The translations under genes were made by a program, and so were the position numbers. 39,277 nt of DNA from Planctomycetota bacterium (GTDB taxonomy: Bacteria > Planctomycetota > JAJSAM01 > JAJVHW01): positions 1-39,277 of the forward strand of contig JAJVHW010000141.1 of NCBI GenBank assembly GCA_022072415.1, in the 5' to 3' direction. The notes under the pieces were generated by a model. That model was not told where the DNA came from and did not search any database. It saw only the letters and a program-made list of their open reading frames with translations. Positions 17,056-24,919 of this stretch are shown here, piece by piece; position 1 is the first letter of the stretch, and each line of letters begins with the position of its first letter.

Positions 17056-17301
17056 TCACACGCCCAGGTCGTACAGGTGCTCGTACACGAGATCGAGGTC
17101 GTTCGCGGCGACGTGGATGCACGCCAGCGCCTTCCGCGCGTTGCGGGCGGCGCAGGGCGGGAGGTCGCCGCGCTCGCAGAGGCGCTTCAGGTCGCCGTAG
17201 ATGCGGAGGATCTCCGCTTCGGCCGGGGTCACCGGGGTGCCGAGGCGGTCGGTCGATGCCGGTGCCGGAGCCGGAGCCGGAGTCGGTGTCGGTGCGCTCA
17301 T
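17056..17301 (-). CDS. 81-residue partner of the aryl-CoA ligase, unknown function
   Basis: A low-complexity Thr/Pro/Ala N-terminus (about residues 4-16, from a GGTGCCGGAGCC-like repeat) is followed by a compact helical domain. It contains AEILRIYGDLKRLCERGDLP, PCAARNARKALACIHVAAND and LDLVYEHLYDLGV, with three Cys. The ATG overlaps the stop of the PaaK-type ligase (ATGA), so the two proteins are almost certainly made together. The size and helicity would suit an accessory or regulatory subunit. I do not recognise a family. Confidence 0.72.
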   Translation of the reverse strand: MSAPTPTPAPAPAPASTDRLGTPVTPAEAEILRIYGDLKRLCERGDLPPCAARNARKALACIHVAANDLDLVYEHLYDLGV

Positions 17302-18647
17302 GAGCCCTTCCTCCGCTTGTCCACCAGCCGCTTCGCCTTCAGTTCGAACCGCGGGAGCTCGCCGGCGGCGGCGAGCTCCACGTTGAAGCGCAGGTTCTCG
17401 TGCGACTCGGCGAGCTCCTTCTGGAGGGCCGGGTAGAGGGCCGGCCACGCGGCCTCCTGGCCCTTCTTCATCTCGCAGCGCACGGTGACCTCGTCGCGCC
17501 CGCTCGCCTCGTGCGTGTGCAGCACGAGCTGGAACTCGTCGATCTCGCCGTGCTCGCGCACGATCGCTTCGACGGCCCGCGGGTACACGTTCGTGCCGCG
17601 GATCTTGTGCATGTCGTCCACGCGCGTCTGGATGCCGCCGTGGTAGATGTCGAACGTGCGTCCGCACGGGCAGTCGGTGTGCGGGCGCTTCTCGACGATG
17701 TCGCACGAGCGGTAGCGGATGAGCGGCAGGATCCCGCGCCCGAAGCTCGTGCAGACACGCTCGCCCTTCTCGCCGTAGCCGCACGGGCGGCCGGTCTCCG
17801 GGTCGATCACCTCCTCGATGAAGTGGTCCTCGAGGATGTGCGCGCCGCCCGGCTGTTGGCGGCACTCGAACATGAAGATCGTGCCGATCTCGGTCATGCC
17901 CGCGGTGTCGCCGCAGCGCGCGTTCCAGGCCGACTCGATCTGGCGGCGCACCGCGGGGACGGACCCGGAGGGCTCGCCCGACAGGATGATCCGCTCGACG
18001 CGGCTCCCGGCGACGTCGATCCCCATCTGCCGCCCGACCTCCGCCAGCCGGAGCACGTAGGTCGGCGTGGCGCAGAGCACCGTCGCGCCGTTCTCGATCA
18101 CCAGCTTGATCCGCTGCTCGGTCGGCAGCGACCCCGACGGGATCACCATCGCGCCGAGCTTCTCGTTCGCGTAGTGCGCTCCCCAGAAGCCGATGAACTG
18201 CGCGTAGCTGAACGCGATGAACACCGTGTCCCGCGACCGGACGCCCATCGCGTGGAACCCGTAGGCCCAGCACTCGGAGATCCACTCCCAGTCGCGCATC
18301 GAGTCCATCGCGCGGAGCGGCATCTTCCCGGTGGTGCCCGACGTCGTGTGGAGCCGGATGGCGACCTCGGGATTCGCCGCGGGAAGCGTGCCGTAGGGCG
18401 GGCGCTCGGCCTGCGAGGCCATCCACTCCTCGCGCGTCATCATCGGGATGCGGCGGATGTCGTCCCACGTGCGGAGCTGGTCGGCGCTGAAGCGCGCCTT
18501 CTCGAAGCGTTCCCGGTGGAAGACGCTCCGCGCCTCGGCCCACGCGCAGAGGTCGCGGAGTTTCCCGAGCTGGAGCGCGCGGAGCCGCTCCCTGGGCATG
18601 GTCTCGTTCTTCGGGTTCCAGTACTCGTCCGGCCAGATCTGCGGCAT
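17298..18647 (-). CDS. PaaK-type aryl-CoA ligase (phenylacetate-CoA ligase family)
   Basis: 449 residues, normal for the PaaK branch of adenylate-forming enzymes, which activate aromatic acids to CoA thioesters using ATP. Visible features: N-terminal WNPKNETMPRERLRALQLGK, the P-loop-like TTSGTTGKMP (101-110), YAQFIGFWG, the acyl-adenylate region LSGEPSGSVPAVRR, GMTEIG (adenine pocket), YRSCDIVEKRP, a CPCG Cys pair, and the C-terminal hinge MHKIRGTNVYPRAVE. Phenylacetate is the classic substrate, but the nearby kynurenine genes make anthranilate a candidate. No paa oxygenase genes are present. It is coupled to the 81-residue gene downstream and convergent with the kyn cluster. Confidence 0.88.
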   Translation of the reverse strand: MPQIWPDEYWNPKNETMPRERLRALQLGKLRDLCAWAEARSVFHRERFEKARFSADQLRTWDDIRRIPMMTREEWMASQAERPPYGTLPAANPEVAIRLHTTSGTTGKMPLRAMDSMRDWEWISECWAYGFHAMGVRSRDTVFIAFSYAQFIGFWGAHYANEKLGAMVIPSGSLPTEQRIKLVIENGATVLCATPTYVLRLAEVGRQMGIDVAGSRVERIILSGEPSGSVPAVRRQIESAWNARCGDTAGMTEIGTIFMFECRQQPGGAHILEDHFIEEVIDPETGRPCGYGEKGERVCTSFGRGILPLIRYRSCDIVEKRPHTDCPCGRTFDIYHGGIQTRVDDMHKIRGTNVYPRAVEAIVREHGEIDEFQLVLHTHEASGRDEVTVRCEMKKGQEAAWPALYPALQKELAESHENLRFNVELAAAGELPRFELKAKRLVDKRRKGS

Positions 18648-18722
18648 AGGCGCGGGAGGCTATCCGCCGCGGACGCCGTCCGTCCAACGCCGAACGGATT
18701 CGTCGCGCGCCGCCCGGATCGC

Positions 18723-18751
18723 TTGACGGCGGCGCCGCGCGCCCCGATGCT
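18723..18751 (+). promoter_or_regulatory. possible sigma-70-like promoter of selC
   Basis: TTGACG (18723-18728) is separated by 17 bases from GATGCT (18746-18751), giving a start a few bases before the tRNA. The -35 box is good and the -10 box is weak (three of six positions). It lies in the 124-base gap between the CoA ligase and selC. Confidence 0.3.
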
Positions 18752-18771
18752 TGACGTTCTTCCGCACCCGC

Positions 18772-18867
18772 GGGAGCAGACGGGTTCCTGGTGGGCCCCC
18801 CGGTCTTCAAAACCGGTGAAGCCTCCACAAGGGGCTTGGTCGGTTCGATTCCGATCTGCTCCCGCCA
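18772..18867 (+). tRNA. selC: tRNA-Sec (anticodon TCA)
   Basis: 96 bases including an encoded CCA. The acceptor stem is 8 bp (GGGAGCAG with CTGCTCCC). The T stem is 5 bp around TTCGATT, giving the bacterial 8+5 arrangement. The D stem is long, 6 bp with two G-U pairs (18782-18787 with 18793-18798). The anticodon arm is CCGGT-CTTCAAA-ACCGG with TCA at 18807-18809. A long variable arm (AAGCC/GGCTT stem) is present, and the discriminator is G. Length, extended stems and the UCA anticodon together identify selenocysteine tRNA, which inserts Sec at UGA with SelA, SelB and SelD. None of those partners is in the window. Confidence 0.95.
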
Positions 18868-18877
18868 CACGGTGGCG
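18863..18877 (+). terminator. short hairpin overlapping the selC 3' end
   Basis: CGCCAC/GTGGCG with a 3-base loop uses the last acceptor base, discriminator and CCA of selC. It could act as terminator or as a 3'-processing signal. It has only 6 bp and no T-run. Confidence 0.3.
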
Positions 18878-18958
18878 AGAGATCCGCCCCGGGTCGCAGG
18901 AAGCGGTCAGGTCACTCGCGCGACGAACCGAGACTCGACTTCAAACTCGGGACGACGC

Positions 18959-19468
18959 CTAGGTTGCCTGTCCCGCGAACGCGGTCAGGATCGACCCCTT
19001 CGCCGGAGCCGGATCGTCCGTTCCGATCTGCTCCGCCGGGATCTCGCCCTTCCACTTGACGAGGATCTCGAGCACGGCTTCGTTCGAGCCGTGGGAGCAC
19101 CGCACGAAGCCCTTCACCTTGACGCTCTTCACGGTCACGGTCGTGCCGGACACGTAGGCGAGCACGCTTGCCGTCTCGGCGAGGATGGCCTCTCGATCCG
19201 CAGGCATCACCGCCTTCGAGAGCCGACCCGGCACCCGCGGCTTCATCCCGTACGTGATCCCGGGAATTCCGCTGCCCACGCGGGCGGTCGCCGCGCTGGT
19301 GACGAGGGTGGCGATCGGCTCGAAGTCCGAGGACTCGACCTTCTCCTCGCCCTTCCGCTGCACGGACACCTCCGTGACCTGGTGGCCCGTCCAGGAGCCG
19401 TTCTCGACCGCCATGGCCGGCAGCGCCGCGAACGCGACGAGCCCTGTTCCGACGATGCTCCGCTTCAT
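18959..19468 (-). CDS. secreted hypothetical protein
   Basis: 169 residues. MKRSIVGTGLVAFAALPAMA is a clear Sec signal peptide with an AMA cleavage site. The mature protein is beta-rich (NGSWTGHQVTEVSVQRKGEE, then SVLAYVSGTTVTVKSVKVKG, then EAVLEILVKWKG). It has a single Cys in VRCSHGS and no recognised catalytic motif. The size suggests one small beta-sandwich-like domain. It is divergent from the next gene (82 bases between starts) and transcribed towards selC. An extension to an upstream ATG would overlap the divergent gene's leader and is not chosen, because the signal peptide begins at 19468. Confidence 0.72.
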   Translation of the reverse strand: MKRSIVGTGLVAFAALPAMAVENGSWTGHQVTEVSVQRKGEEKVESSDFEPIATLVTSAATARVGSGIPGITYGMKPRVPGRLSKAVMPADREAILAETASVLAYVSGTTVTVKSVKVKGFVRCSHGSNEAVLEILVKWKGEIPAEQIGTDDPAPAKGSILTAFAGQAT

Positions 19469-19550
19469 CCGTTCCTCCGCGCTTCTTCGTCCGCCGCGAC
19501 CGGCGGAGTCTACTTCGTCCGCGGGCGTGACCCGCGGAGGGAATTCCCCG

Positions 19551-20078
19551 ATGTCCACTGTCGCGGGCGGCACGATTCTCTGGCACTACATGCCCGGCCG
19601 CGCGTTCCGGCCGACGTTCGAGGAAGGGCTCGTCCGCACGTCGCCGGACCCCGAACTCCTCCGCCGGCAGGGCGTGACGGTCGTGCCGGAGGGCTACTAC
19701 GACGCGAAGCCCGTCGCGTGGTTCTCCGCGGAGCCCGTGTGGGAGCCGTCCACCGCGCTCCGGATCCGCGGGAAGGACGGGAACCCGCAGTACGTGCTCG
19801 ACATGGCGGAGAACGCGCGGCTCGGTGGGGGTCTCTTCCGGATCGGCGTCGCGCCGGAGACCGCGCCCCTCACGTGGACGGGCTATCGCAAGGGCGGCTA
19901 CGACGCGCCCGACGTCTGCAACCGCATGGCGAAACGCGCGGCGCAGATCGGGTCCGACGTGCGGAAGTGGTTCGCGTCGGCGCGCCCCGTGCCGCGGGCG
20001 GAATGGATCGCCGTCGAGACGTGGATCCGCCCGCCGGACGGGCGGGCACCTCTGTGGATTCCGTTCCCCGGCGGATAG
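19551..20078 (+). CDS. hypothetical protein with WHY...WFS...WEPS pattern
   Basis: 175 residues, preceded by GGAGGGA at good spacing; no signal peptide. The N-terminal half reads GTILWHYMPGRAFRPTFEEG, then KPVAWFSAEPVWEPSTAL. I recall hypothetical bacterial proteins with the order W-H-Y/T, a short helix ending in Gly, then P-V-x-W-F-S and W-E-P. An aromatic-flanked His followed by a helix and Gly resembles the start of ADP-ribosyltransferase/RNA phosphotransferase (KptA-like) folds, but no complete catalytic triad can be assigned. The function stays open. The next gene starts 31 bases after its stop. Confidence 0.7.
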   Translation: MSTVAGGTILWHYMPGRAFRPTFEEGLVRTSPDPELLRRQGVTVVPEGYYDAKPVAWFSAEPVWEPSTALRIRGKDGNPQYVLDMAENARLGGGLFRIGVAPETAPLTWTGYRKGGYDAPDVCNRMAKRAAQIGSDVRKWFASARPVPRAEWIAVETWIRPPDGRAPLWIPFPGG

Positions 20079-20109
20079 GTTCCGCGGATCCGAACGAAGG
20101 AGAGAACCC

Positions 20110-20598
20110 ATGAAGTTCCTGTTGCTGACCGCCGCGGCCATCCTCGGCGCGTCCGCGGCCTTCGCCGCCCGCCCCGCCGACGGGACGTACTCCGGCGGGA
20201 TCGGCGTCTTCGCCACGGCGAAGCCCCTCGCCGGGGGGCCGCCGGTGGTCATCGAGGAGTCGTACGACGTGACCGCGGAGATCGGTGAGGGCACGGTGCA
20301 GATCAGCGGAGCGTTCGCGCCGTTCATCGCCCGCATCAACAGGCGGGGTGTGATCCGCGCCCCGGCGGATCCGTCGGACCTCGAGAACGACGGGCTGACC
20401 GCGCTCCAGCTTGCCGAGTTCACGCCCTCGTTCGTCCAGAACGTGAAGGTCTCCGGAAAGGCCTCGCGCCGTCCGGAGTCCGCCATCCGCATCACGATCA
20501 AGAGCCGGATGAAGTTCTTCGAATCGCAGGCGGGCGGCGACCCGCCGAACTACCGGGGGAAGGTGAAGATCGTCTTCGACGGCTTCCCGGCCGTCTGA
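20110..20598 (+). CDS. secreted hypothetical protein
   Basis: 162 residues with signal peptide MKFLLLTAAAILGASAAFA and AAG GAG-type ribosome site (AAGGAGAG). The mature part is beta-rich without Cys (DGTYSGGIGVFATAKPL, then VIEESYDVTAEIGEGTVQIS, then SAIRITIKSRMKFF). A central turn-rich segment DPSDLENDGLTA is suited to Ca2+ binding, though no canonical loop is present. It could be a small beta-barrel or immunoglobulin-like envelope protein. It follows the WHY-motif gene by 31 bases and is convergent with the radical SAM gene. Confidence 0.72.
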   Translation: MKFLLLTAAAILGASAAFAARPADGTYSGGIGVFATAKPLAGGPPVVIEESYDVTAEIGEGTVQISGAFAPFIARINRRGVIRAPADPSDLENDGLTALQLAEFTPSFVQNVKVSGKASRRPESAIRITIKSRMKFFESQAGGDPPNYRGKVKIVFDGFPAV

Positions 20599-20602
20599 CG
20601 AT

Positions 20603-20630
20603 CCGCCCGGCCGCGGTTCAGCGCGGGCGG
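20603..20630. terminator. possible bidirectional terminator between convergent genes
   Basis: CCGCCCG/CGGGCGG (7 bp, 14-base loop) spans the 19-base gap and the last codons of the radical SAM gene. GC-only stem without T-run, so only tentative. Confidence 0.3.
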
Positions 20631-22579
20631 CGCCCGTGCCCCGAGCGTCCCGGCCGGTAGCCGACGGTGCGTCCGCGCGGGCGTTCCGCTTCCGGCGACG
20701 TTCCCGCGTCCTCGGCGTGGACGTGCGTCGGCTCGGCCGCGCGGCGGCGGGCCGCTTCCAGCGCCTCGCGCGGCGGGTCGGCCGGGATCAGGCACTGCGG
20801 TCCGCCGCCGATCAGGTCGCGGCGTCCGGCCTCGAGCAGCGCGTCGCGGACGAGGAACCAGTTCTCCGGCTTGAAGAACTGCATGAGCGCGCGCTGCGTC
20901 TGCCGGTCGCGGAGCTTCCGCGCCGTCGCGACGGGCTTCATCGTGAGCGGGTCGATGCCCGTCCACCACATGCACGTCGCGATGTCCATGGGCGCCGGGA
21001 TGAAGTCCTGCACCTGCCGCGGGCGGTAGCCGCGCGCCTTCAGGAAGACCGCGAGCTCGATCATCTCCTTCACGCCCGACCCCGGGTGCCCCGCGATGTA
21101 GTAGGGGACGAGGTACTGCTCCTTCCCGGCCTTCGCGCTCGCGCGGTCGAACGCCGCCGCGAACCGGTCGAAGACCGCGGCGGAGGGTTTCTTCATCAGA
21201 GAGAGCACGGCGTCGCTCTGGTGCTCGGGCGCGACCTTCAGGTGCCCGCCCACGTGGTGCGCCGCCATCTCCTCGACGTACTCCGGCGACAGGTTCGCGA
21301 GGTCCATGCGGATGCCGCTCGCGACGTTCACCCGCTTCACCCCCGCGACCGCCCGCGCGGACCGCATCAGGTCGATCGTGGGCGCGTGGTCCGTGCCGAG
21401 GAGCTTGCAGATCGTGGGATGGATGCACGACAGGCGGCGGCACTTCGCCTCGACCTCGGGCCGCGTGCAGCGCATCCGGTACATGTTCGCCGTGGGGCCG
21501 CCGAGGTCGCTGATCGTGCCCTTGAACCCGGGCTCCGCGGCCGCGCGGGCGACCTCCGCGAGGATCGAGCGCCTGGAGCGGCTCTGGATGATCCGCCCCT
21601 CGTGCATCGTGATGCTGCAGAAGGTGCAGCCCCCGAAGCAGCCGCGCATGATCTGCACGCTGTCGCGGATCATCGTCCACGCGGGGATGGGTTCGGCGTA
21701 CGAGGGGTGCGGGCGCCGCGTGTAGGGGAGGTCGTAGATCGCGTCCATCTCCGCCTCGGAGAGCGGGAGGCAGGGCGGATTCAGCACGACGGCGCGGTCC
21801 CCGTGGCGCTGGACGATCCTCCGCGCGTGGAACGGGTTCGTCTCGTGGTGGAAGTCCCGCGTCGCCTCCGCGAACGTGCGCGGATCGGCGGTCACGGCCT
21901 CGCACGACGGGAGCTCCAGCGTGCCCGACGCGTGCTCCGGGAGCGCCTCGGTGCGGCCGAGCAGGTACCCGACGCCCCGCAGCGCGCGGCAGTCGCGGAT
22001 CGTCCCGCCGCGGGCGAGCGTCTCCGCGATCGCGACGATGGTCGCCTCGCCCTTCCCGAACGCGAGGAGGTCCGCCTTCGACGGGACGAGGATCGACGGG
22101 CGCACGGAATCCGACCAGTAGTCGTAGTGCGCGATCCGGCGGAGCGACGCCTCGATCCCTCCGATCACCACCGGCACGCCCGGCGCGGCCTCGCGGCAGC
22201 GCTGCGCGTAGACGGGCGTCGGCCTGTCGGGGCGCAGTCCGATGGCGCCGCCCGGCGAATACGCGTCGTCGTTCCGGCGCTTCCGGTTCGCCGTGTAGTG
22301 GTTGATCATCGAGTCCATGTTCCCGGCGGAGACGGCCCAGAAGAGCCGGGGGCGGCCGATGGCGCGGAACGCGTCGGCGCTCCTCCAGTCGGGCTGCGCG
22401 AGGATCGCCACCTTGAACCCGCGGGACTCGAGCACGCGGCCGAGCACCGCCATCGCGAAGCTCGGATGGTCCACGTACGCGTCGCCGGTCACGAACACGA
22501 CGTCCGGCGCGTCCCAGCCGCGGGCGCGGATCTCGTCCGCCGAGGCGGGCAGGAATGCGGAGGAGTCGGTGACGCTCAC
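20618..22579 (-). CDS. ygiQ: YgiQ-family radical SAM protein
   Basis: 653 residues from a GTG start. The N-terminal domain (about 20-160) is typical of YgiQ/UPF0313: [20 protein letters not shown], then [17 protein letters not shown], then [18 protein letters not shown]. The radical SAM cluster motif is CFGGCTFC (Cys314, Cys318, Cys321), followed by the barrel and conserved [28 protein letters not shown] and the C-terminal [17 protein letters not shown]. The biochemical role is not established for the family. No ATG precedes the conserved N-terminus, so GTG at 22579 ([12 protein letters not shown]) is the closest start. The C-terminal 40 residues are Arg/Pro-rich and probably disordered. Confidence 0.92.
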   Translation of the reverse strand: MSVTDSSAFLPASADEIRARGWDAPDVVFVTGDAYVDHPSFAMAVLGRVLESRGFKVAILAQPDWRSADAFRAIGRPRLFWAVSAGNMDSMINHYTANRKRRNDDAYSPGGAIGLRPDRPTPVYAQRCREAAPGVPVVIGGIEASLRRIAHYDYWSDSVRPSILVPSKADLLAFGKGEATIVAIAETLARGGTIRDCRALRGVGYLLGRTEALPEHASGTLELPSCEAVTADPRTFAEATRDFHHETNPFHARRIVQRHGDRAVVLNPPCLPLSEAEMDAIYDLPYTRRPHPSYAEPIPAWTMIRDSVQIMRGCFGGCTFCSITMHEGRIIQSRSRRSILAEVARAAAEPGFKGTISDLGGPTANMYRMRCTRPEVEAKCRRLSCIHPTICKLLGTDHAPTIDLMRSARAVAGVKRVNVASGIRMDLANLSPEYVEEMAAHHVGGHLKVAPEHQSDAVLSLMKKPSAAVFDRFAAAFDRASAKAGKEQYLVPYYIAGHPGSGVKEMIELAVFLKARGYRPRQVQDFIPAPMDIATCMWWTGIDPLTMKPVATARKLRDRQTQRALMQFFKPENWFLVRDALLEAGRRDLIGGGPQCLIPADPPREALEAARRRAAEPTHVHAEDAGTSPEAERPRGRTVGYRPGRSGHGRRPR

Positions 22580-22669
22580 GAGCCGGGAGAGCGTAGCCTG
22601 CGGAGCGCGTCGGGCCGCGGTAGTCCCGTCCGGCACCGCGCTTGCGCCATGGCCCCGGAGATGCCGCAG

Positions 22670-23224
22670 ATGTCCACCGGATTCAACATGTCCGTCGCCG
22701 CGCTGGTCGCGCTCGGCGGGATCGCCATCGTTGCGTGCCGCCGCGAGGAGCGGACGCTTCCTGCGGGGACGCCCGCCCGCGTCGAGTCCCTCGACGAGCG
22801 GGGCCTCCCGAAGCGGATCCGCTTCGACGTGGAGCTCCGCCCGGCCGCCGGGGATGCGGGGCTCGCGGAGGTGTGGGTGCCGGGTCCGTCGGGCCCGGAG
22901 AAGATCGGCGAGCTCACCCGCATGCACCGCGAGACGACGCTCGCGGCGCTCCGCGCGAAGGCGGTCGAAGTCGTGAAGGCCGCGGCGTCGCACCCCGACA
23001 AGCAGCTCTACGGCTTCATCCGCACGCGGCGGGATCTCGACCCGTGGGACGCGGAGTCCGCGGCGCAGGTGCTCCATGACGCCGGGTTCCGCGACATCGG
23101 GTTCGACGGGATGCGCCTCTGGAAGGGCGACCCGGAGCTCGGCCGCCCGATCCACACCGAGGACCGGAAGCCGTTCCGCGATTCGAGCAACCCCGTGATG
23201 GGGGACACGCCGAGCCGCCGCTGA
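22670..23224 (+). CDS. lipoprotein, unknown function
   Basis: 184 residues from the ATG at 22670. The N-terminus [19 protein letters not shown] is followed by IVAC, an acceptable lipobox. The mature protein is mixed alpha/beta: [13 protein letters not shown], then [20 protein letters not shown], a helix [18 protein letters not shown], then [18 protein letters not shown]. In-frame ATGs at 22649, 22661 and 22688 are alternatives; GGAG lies about ten bases before 22670. No family was recognised. It is divergent from ygiQ, with about 90 bases between starts. Confidence 0.6.
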   Translation: MSTGFNMSVAALVALGGIAIVACRREERTLPAGTPARVESLDERGLPKRIRFDVELRPAAGDAGLAEVWVPGPSGPEKIGELTRMHRETTLAALRAKAVEVVKAAASHPDKQLYGFIRTRRDLDPWDAESAAQVLHDAGFRDIGFDGMRLWKGDPELGRPIHTEDRKPFRDSSNPVMGDTPSRR

Positions 23225-23267
23225 CGATCCGCCCCAGCGCTCCGTTCACCGCTCGTCTGCCGTCCGT

Positions 23268-23300
23268 CTACCGCACGGCTATCGCACAGCTACCGTACGG
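23268..23300. repeat. three tandem imperfect 11-base repeats at a stop codon
   Basis: CTACCGCACGG, CTATCGCACAG and CTACCGTACGG are adjacent (23268-23278, 23279-23289, 23290-23300). The third contains the stop and last codons of the minus-strand TPR-like gene; the first two lie in the convergent gap 23225-23289. It may be a minor slippage product. Confidence 0.5.
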
Positions 23301-24816
23301 CGATTCGCGCCGCGCACGTCGGGCAGATCCCGTGCGTGATCGAGGGCAGCGAGTCGTCGGCGAGCGTCTGCGCGACGGGGAGCCACACGGATTCCTCCGA
23401 CGCGCCCGTGCCGCGCATCCGGCAGCACCATGCGCAGACGGTCACCGACGACGAACTCGCCGTGAGCCGGTCGAACAGCCCCGCGTCGCCCCGCCCGAGT
23501 CGCGCGTGGAGCAGGGACTGGATGCTGCGGAGGAGTTCGAGGCTCTCCGACTCGATCCGGTGGCGGTGGTCGGAGAGCGCGTCGAGGTCCTCGGGATGGA
23601 GGTCGCCGATCTCGGGGAGCTCGCGCACCTCGTCGCCGATCTCCCGCAGCGTCTCGAGGAGCGCCTCGGCGGCCAGGTCGGCGGCGCGGAGGGCGAGTTC
23701 CGGGTCGAGTCCGTTCCCGGTCACGAGGTCCGCGATGTCCATCGCGAAGTGGAGCCGCCCGTGCGCGTCGAGCCGCGTGCGCGCGTCTCCGTCGAGCAGG
23801 TTGGCCTGCCGGCGGAGCTCGCGGCACGCCGCTTCGTCGTCGCCGACGGCGAGCGCGACGTCCACGCGCACCCGACCCAGCGAGAACTCCTGCATCAGGT
23901 GCGAGGTGGGGACCGCCTCTCCCTCGCGGAGCGCGGCCTTCGCCTCCGCGATCCGGCCGAGCCCGGTGAGGGCGCGGGCCCGCAGCAGCGCGATCCCCTG
24001 CACCGTGAGCGGGTTGCTGGCGCCCGGGATGCTCCCGTCGAGGGCGTCCAGCGTGCCGAGCGCGCGGAGGTACGCGCCGGTCTCGATGCAGACCGACGCG
24101 CGGCGCGAGCCGGACATGAACGCGAAGACGCGGCCGTGCGGGTCCGCGACCGAAGGGAGGAGCGCCGCGACGTCGTCCAGCGCCGCGCCGGTCCGCGGCC
24201 AGTCCTTCATCGCCTCGTAGCTCGCGCTCCGCGCGAGGTGGAACTGGACTTCGAGCGCCGCGTCGCCGAGCGCGCGCGACACCTCGATGCCGCGGCGGCA
24301 GAACGCCAGGACGCGCGCGTGGGCGCGCTGGCCGGACGCGACGCGCGCCGCGCCGAGGGCGAGGATCGCCTCCGACTTCGTGCCGGAGCCCCGCGCCGCC
24401 GCGTACTCGCGGACCGCGAACTCCCACGCGCCGGCGGCGGCGCCCGCGATCTCCATCGCGCGGACGGCGATCATCGCGCAGCGCGCGCGGCGGTCCCCCT
24501 CGGTCAGCGGCAGCGCGTCGCGGCAGAGGCGCGCGAGCGAGGGGTGCACGAACACGGCGTTGTCCACGATCCACGAGAGCCGGCGGCGGCCGTCGGCGTC
24601 GTCCGGCGAGATCGCGTCCGGGAGCGCGCAGTAGATGCGGAACGCCACCTCGCGGTCGGACGCGCCGCCGCCGGTCCGGCGGTCGGCCTCCGCGAGCCAG
24701 CGCGGCGCGTCGCCAGACGCGGCGATCGCGGCCTCGACCGCGGGGTCGCGGAACGAATCGGCGGTGAGCGAACCGGGTTCGCAGTCGGGTCGGGAGGCGA
24801 CGGTCGCAGTGCCCAC
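23290..24816 (-). CDS. TPR-like solenoid protein with C-terminal Cys/His module
   Basis: 508 residues from GTG (MGTATVASRPD). The bulk (about 90-430) is a helical solenoid of TPR-like pairs (SEAILALGAARVASGQRA, AGAYLRALGTLDALDG, ALLRARALTGLGRIAEAKAA). The last 50 residues carry VCAWCCRMR (Cys461, Cys464), then a Trp and, at the end, THGICPTC (His495, Cys498, Cys501). This C-x2-C...HGICPxC module resembles the short tail found on many bacterial signalling proteins (ICSYCKxIR...SHGICPxC) and could bind metal. No enzymatic domain is present. A scaffold or sensor role is inference. A paralogue begins at 38433. The gene is divergent from the membrane protein at 24920. Confidence 0.8.
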   Translation of the reverse strand: MGTATVASRPDCEPGSLTADSFRDPAVEAAIAASGDAPRWLAEADRRTGGGASDREVAFRIYCALPDAISPDDADGRRRLSWIVDNAVFVHPSLARLCRDALPLTEGDRRARCAMIAVRAMEIAGAAAGAWEFAVREYAAARGSGTKSEAILALGAARVASGQRAHARVLAFCRRGIEVSRALGDAALEVQFHLARSASYEAMKDWPRTGAALDDVAALLPSVADPHGRVFAFMSGSRRASVCIETGAYLRALGTLDALDGSIPGASNPLTVQGIALLRARALTGLGRIAEAKAALREGEAVPTSHLMQEFSLGRVRVDVALAVGDDEAACRELRRQANLLDGDARTRLDAHGRLHFAMDIADLVTGNGLDPELALRAADLAAEALLETLREIGDEVRELPEIGDLHPEDLDALSDHRHRIESESLELLRSIQSLLHARLGRGDAGLFDRLTASSSSVTVCAWCCRMRGTGASEESVWLPVAQTLADDSLPSITHGICPTCAARIAVR

Positions 24817-24919
24817 GTTCCCGTCCTATCGGTCGTCCGTCGCCGCGACTCGACGGCGGACGCCCCGCCGAGCCTGAAAAGTCCGCCCCGGCCGCCCTCG
24901 TCGGGGCGATAAAGCCGGG

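Noticed and set aside
18928-18950. Second tRNA-Sec-like anticodon arm (CCGAG...CTTCAAA...CTCGG) about 60 bases after selC
   Set aside because: The stem encloses a 13-base loop rather than 7, and no acceptor, D or T arms surround it, so it is most likely chance.
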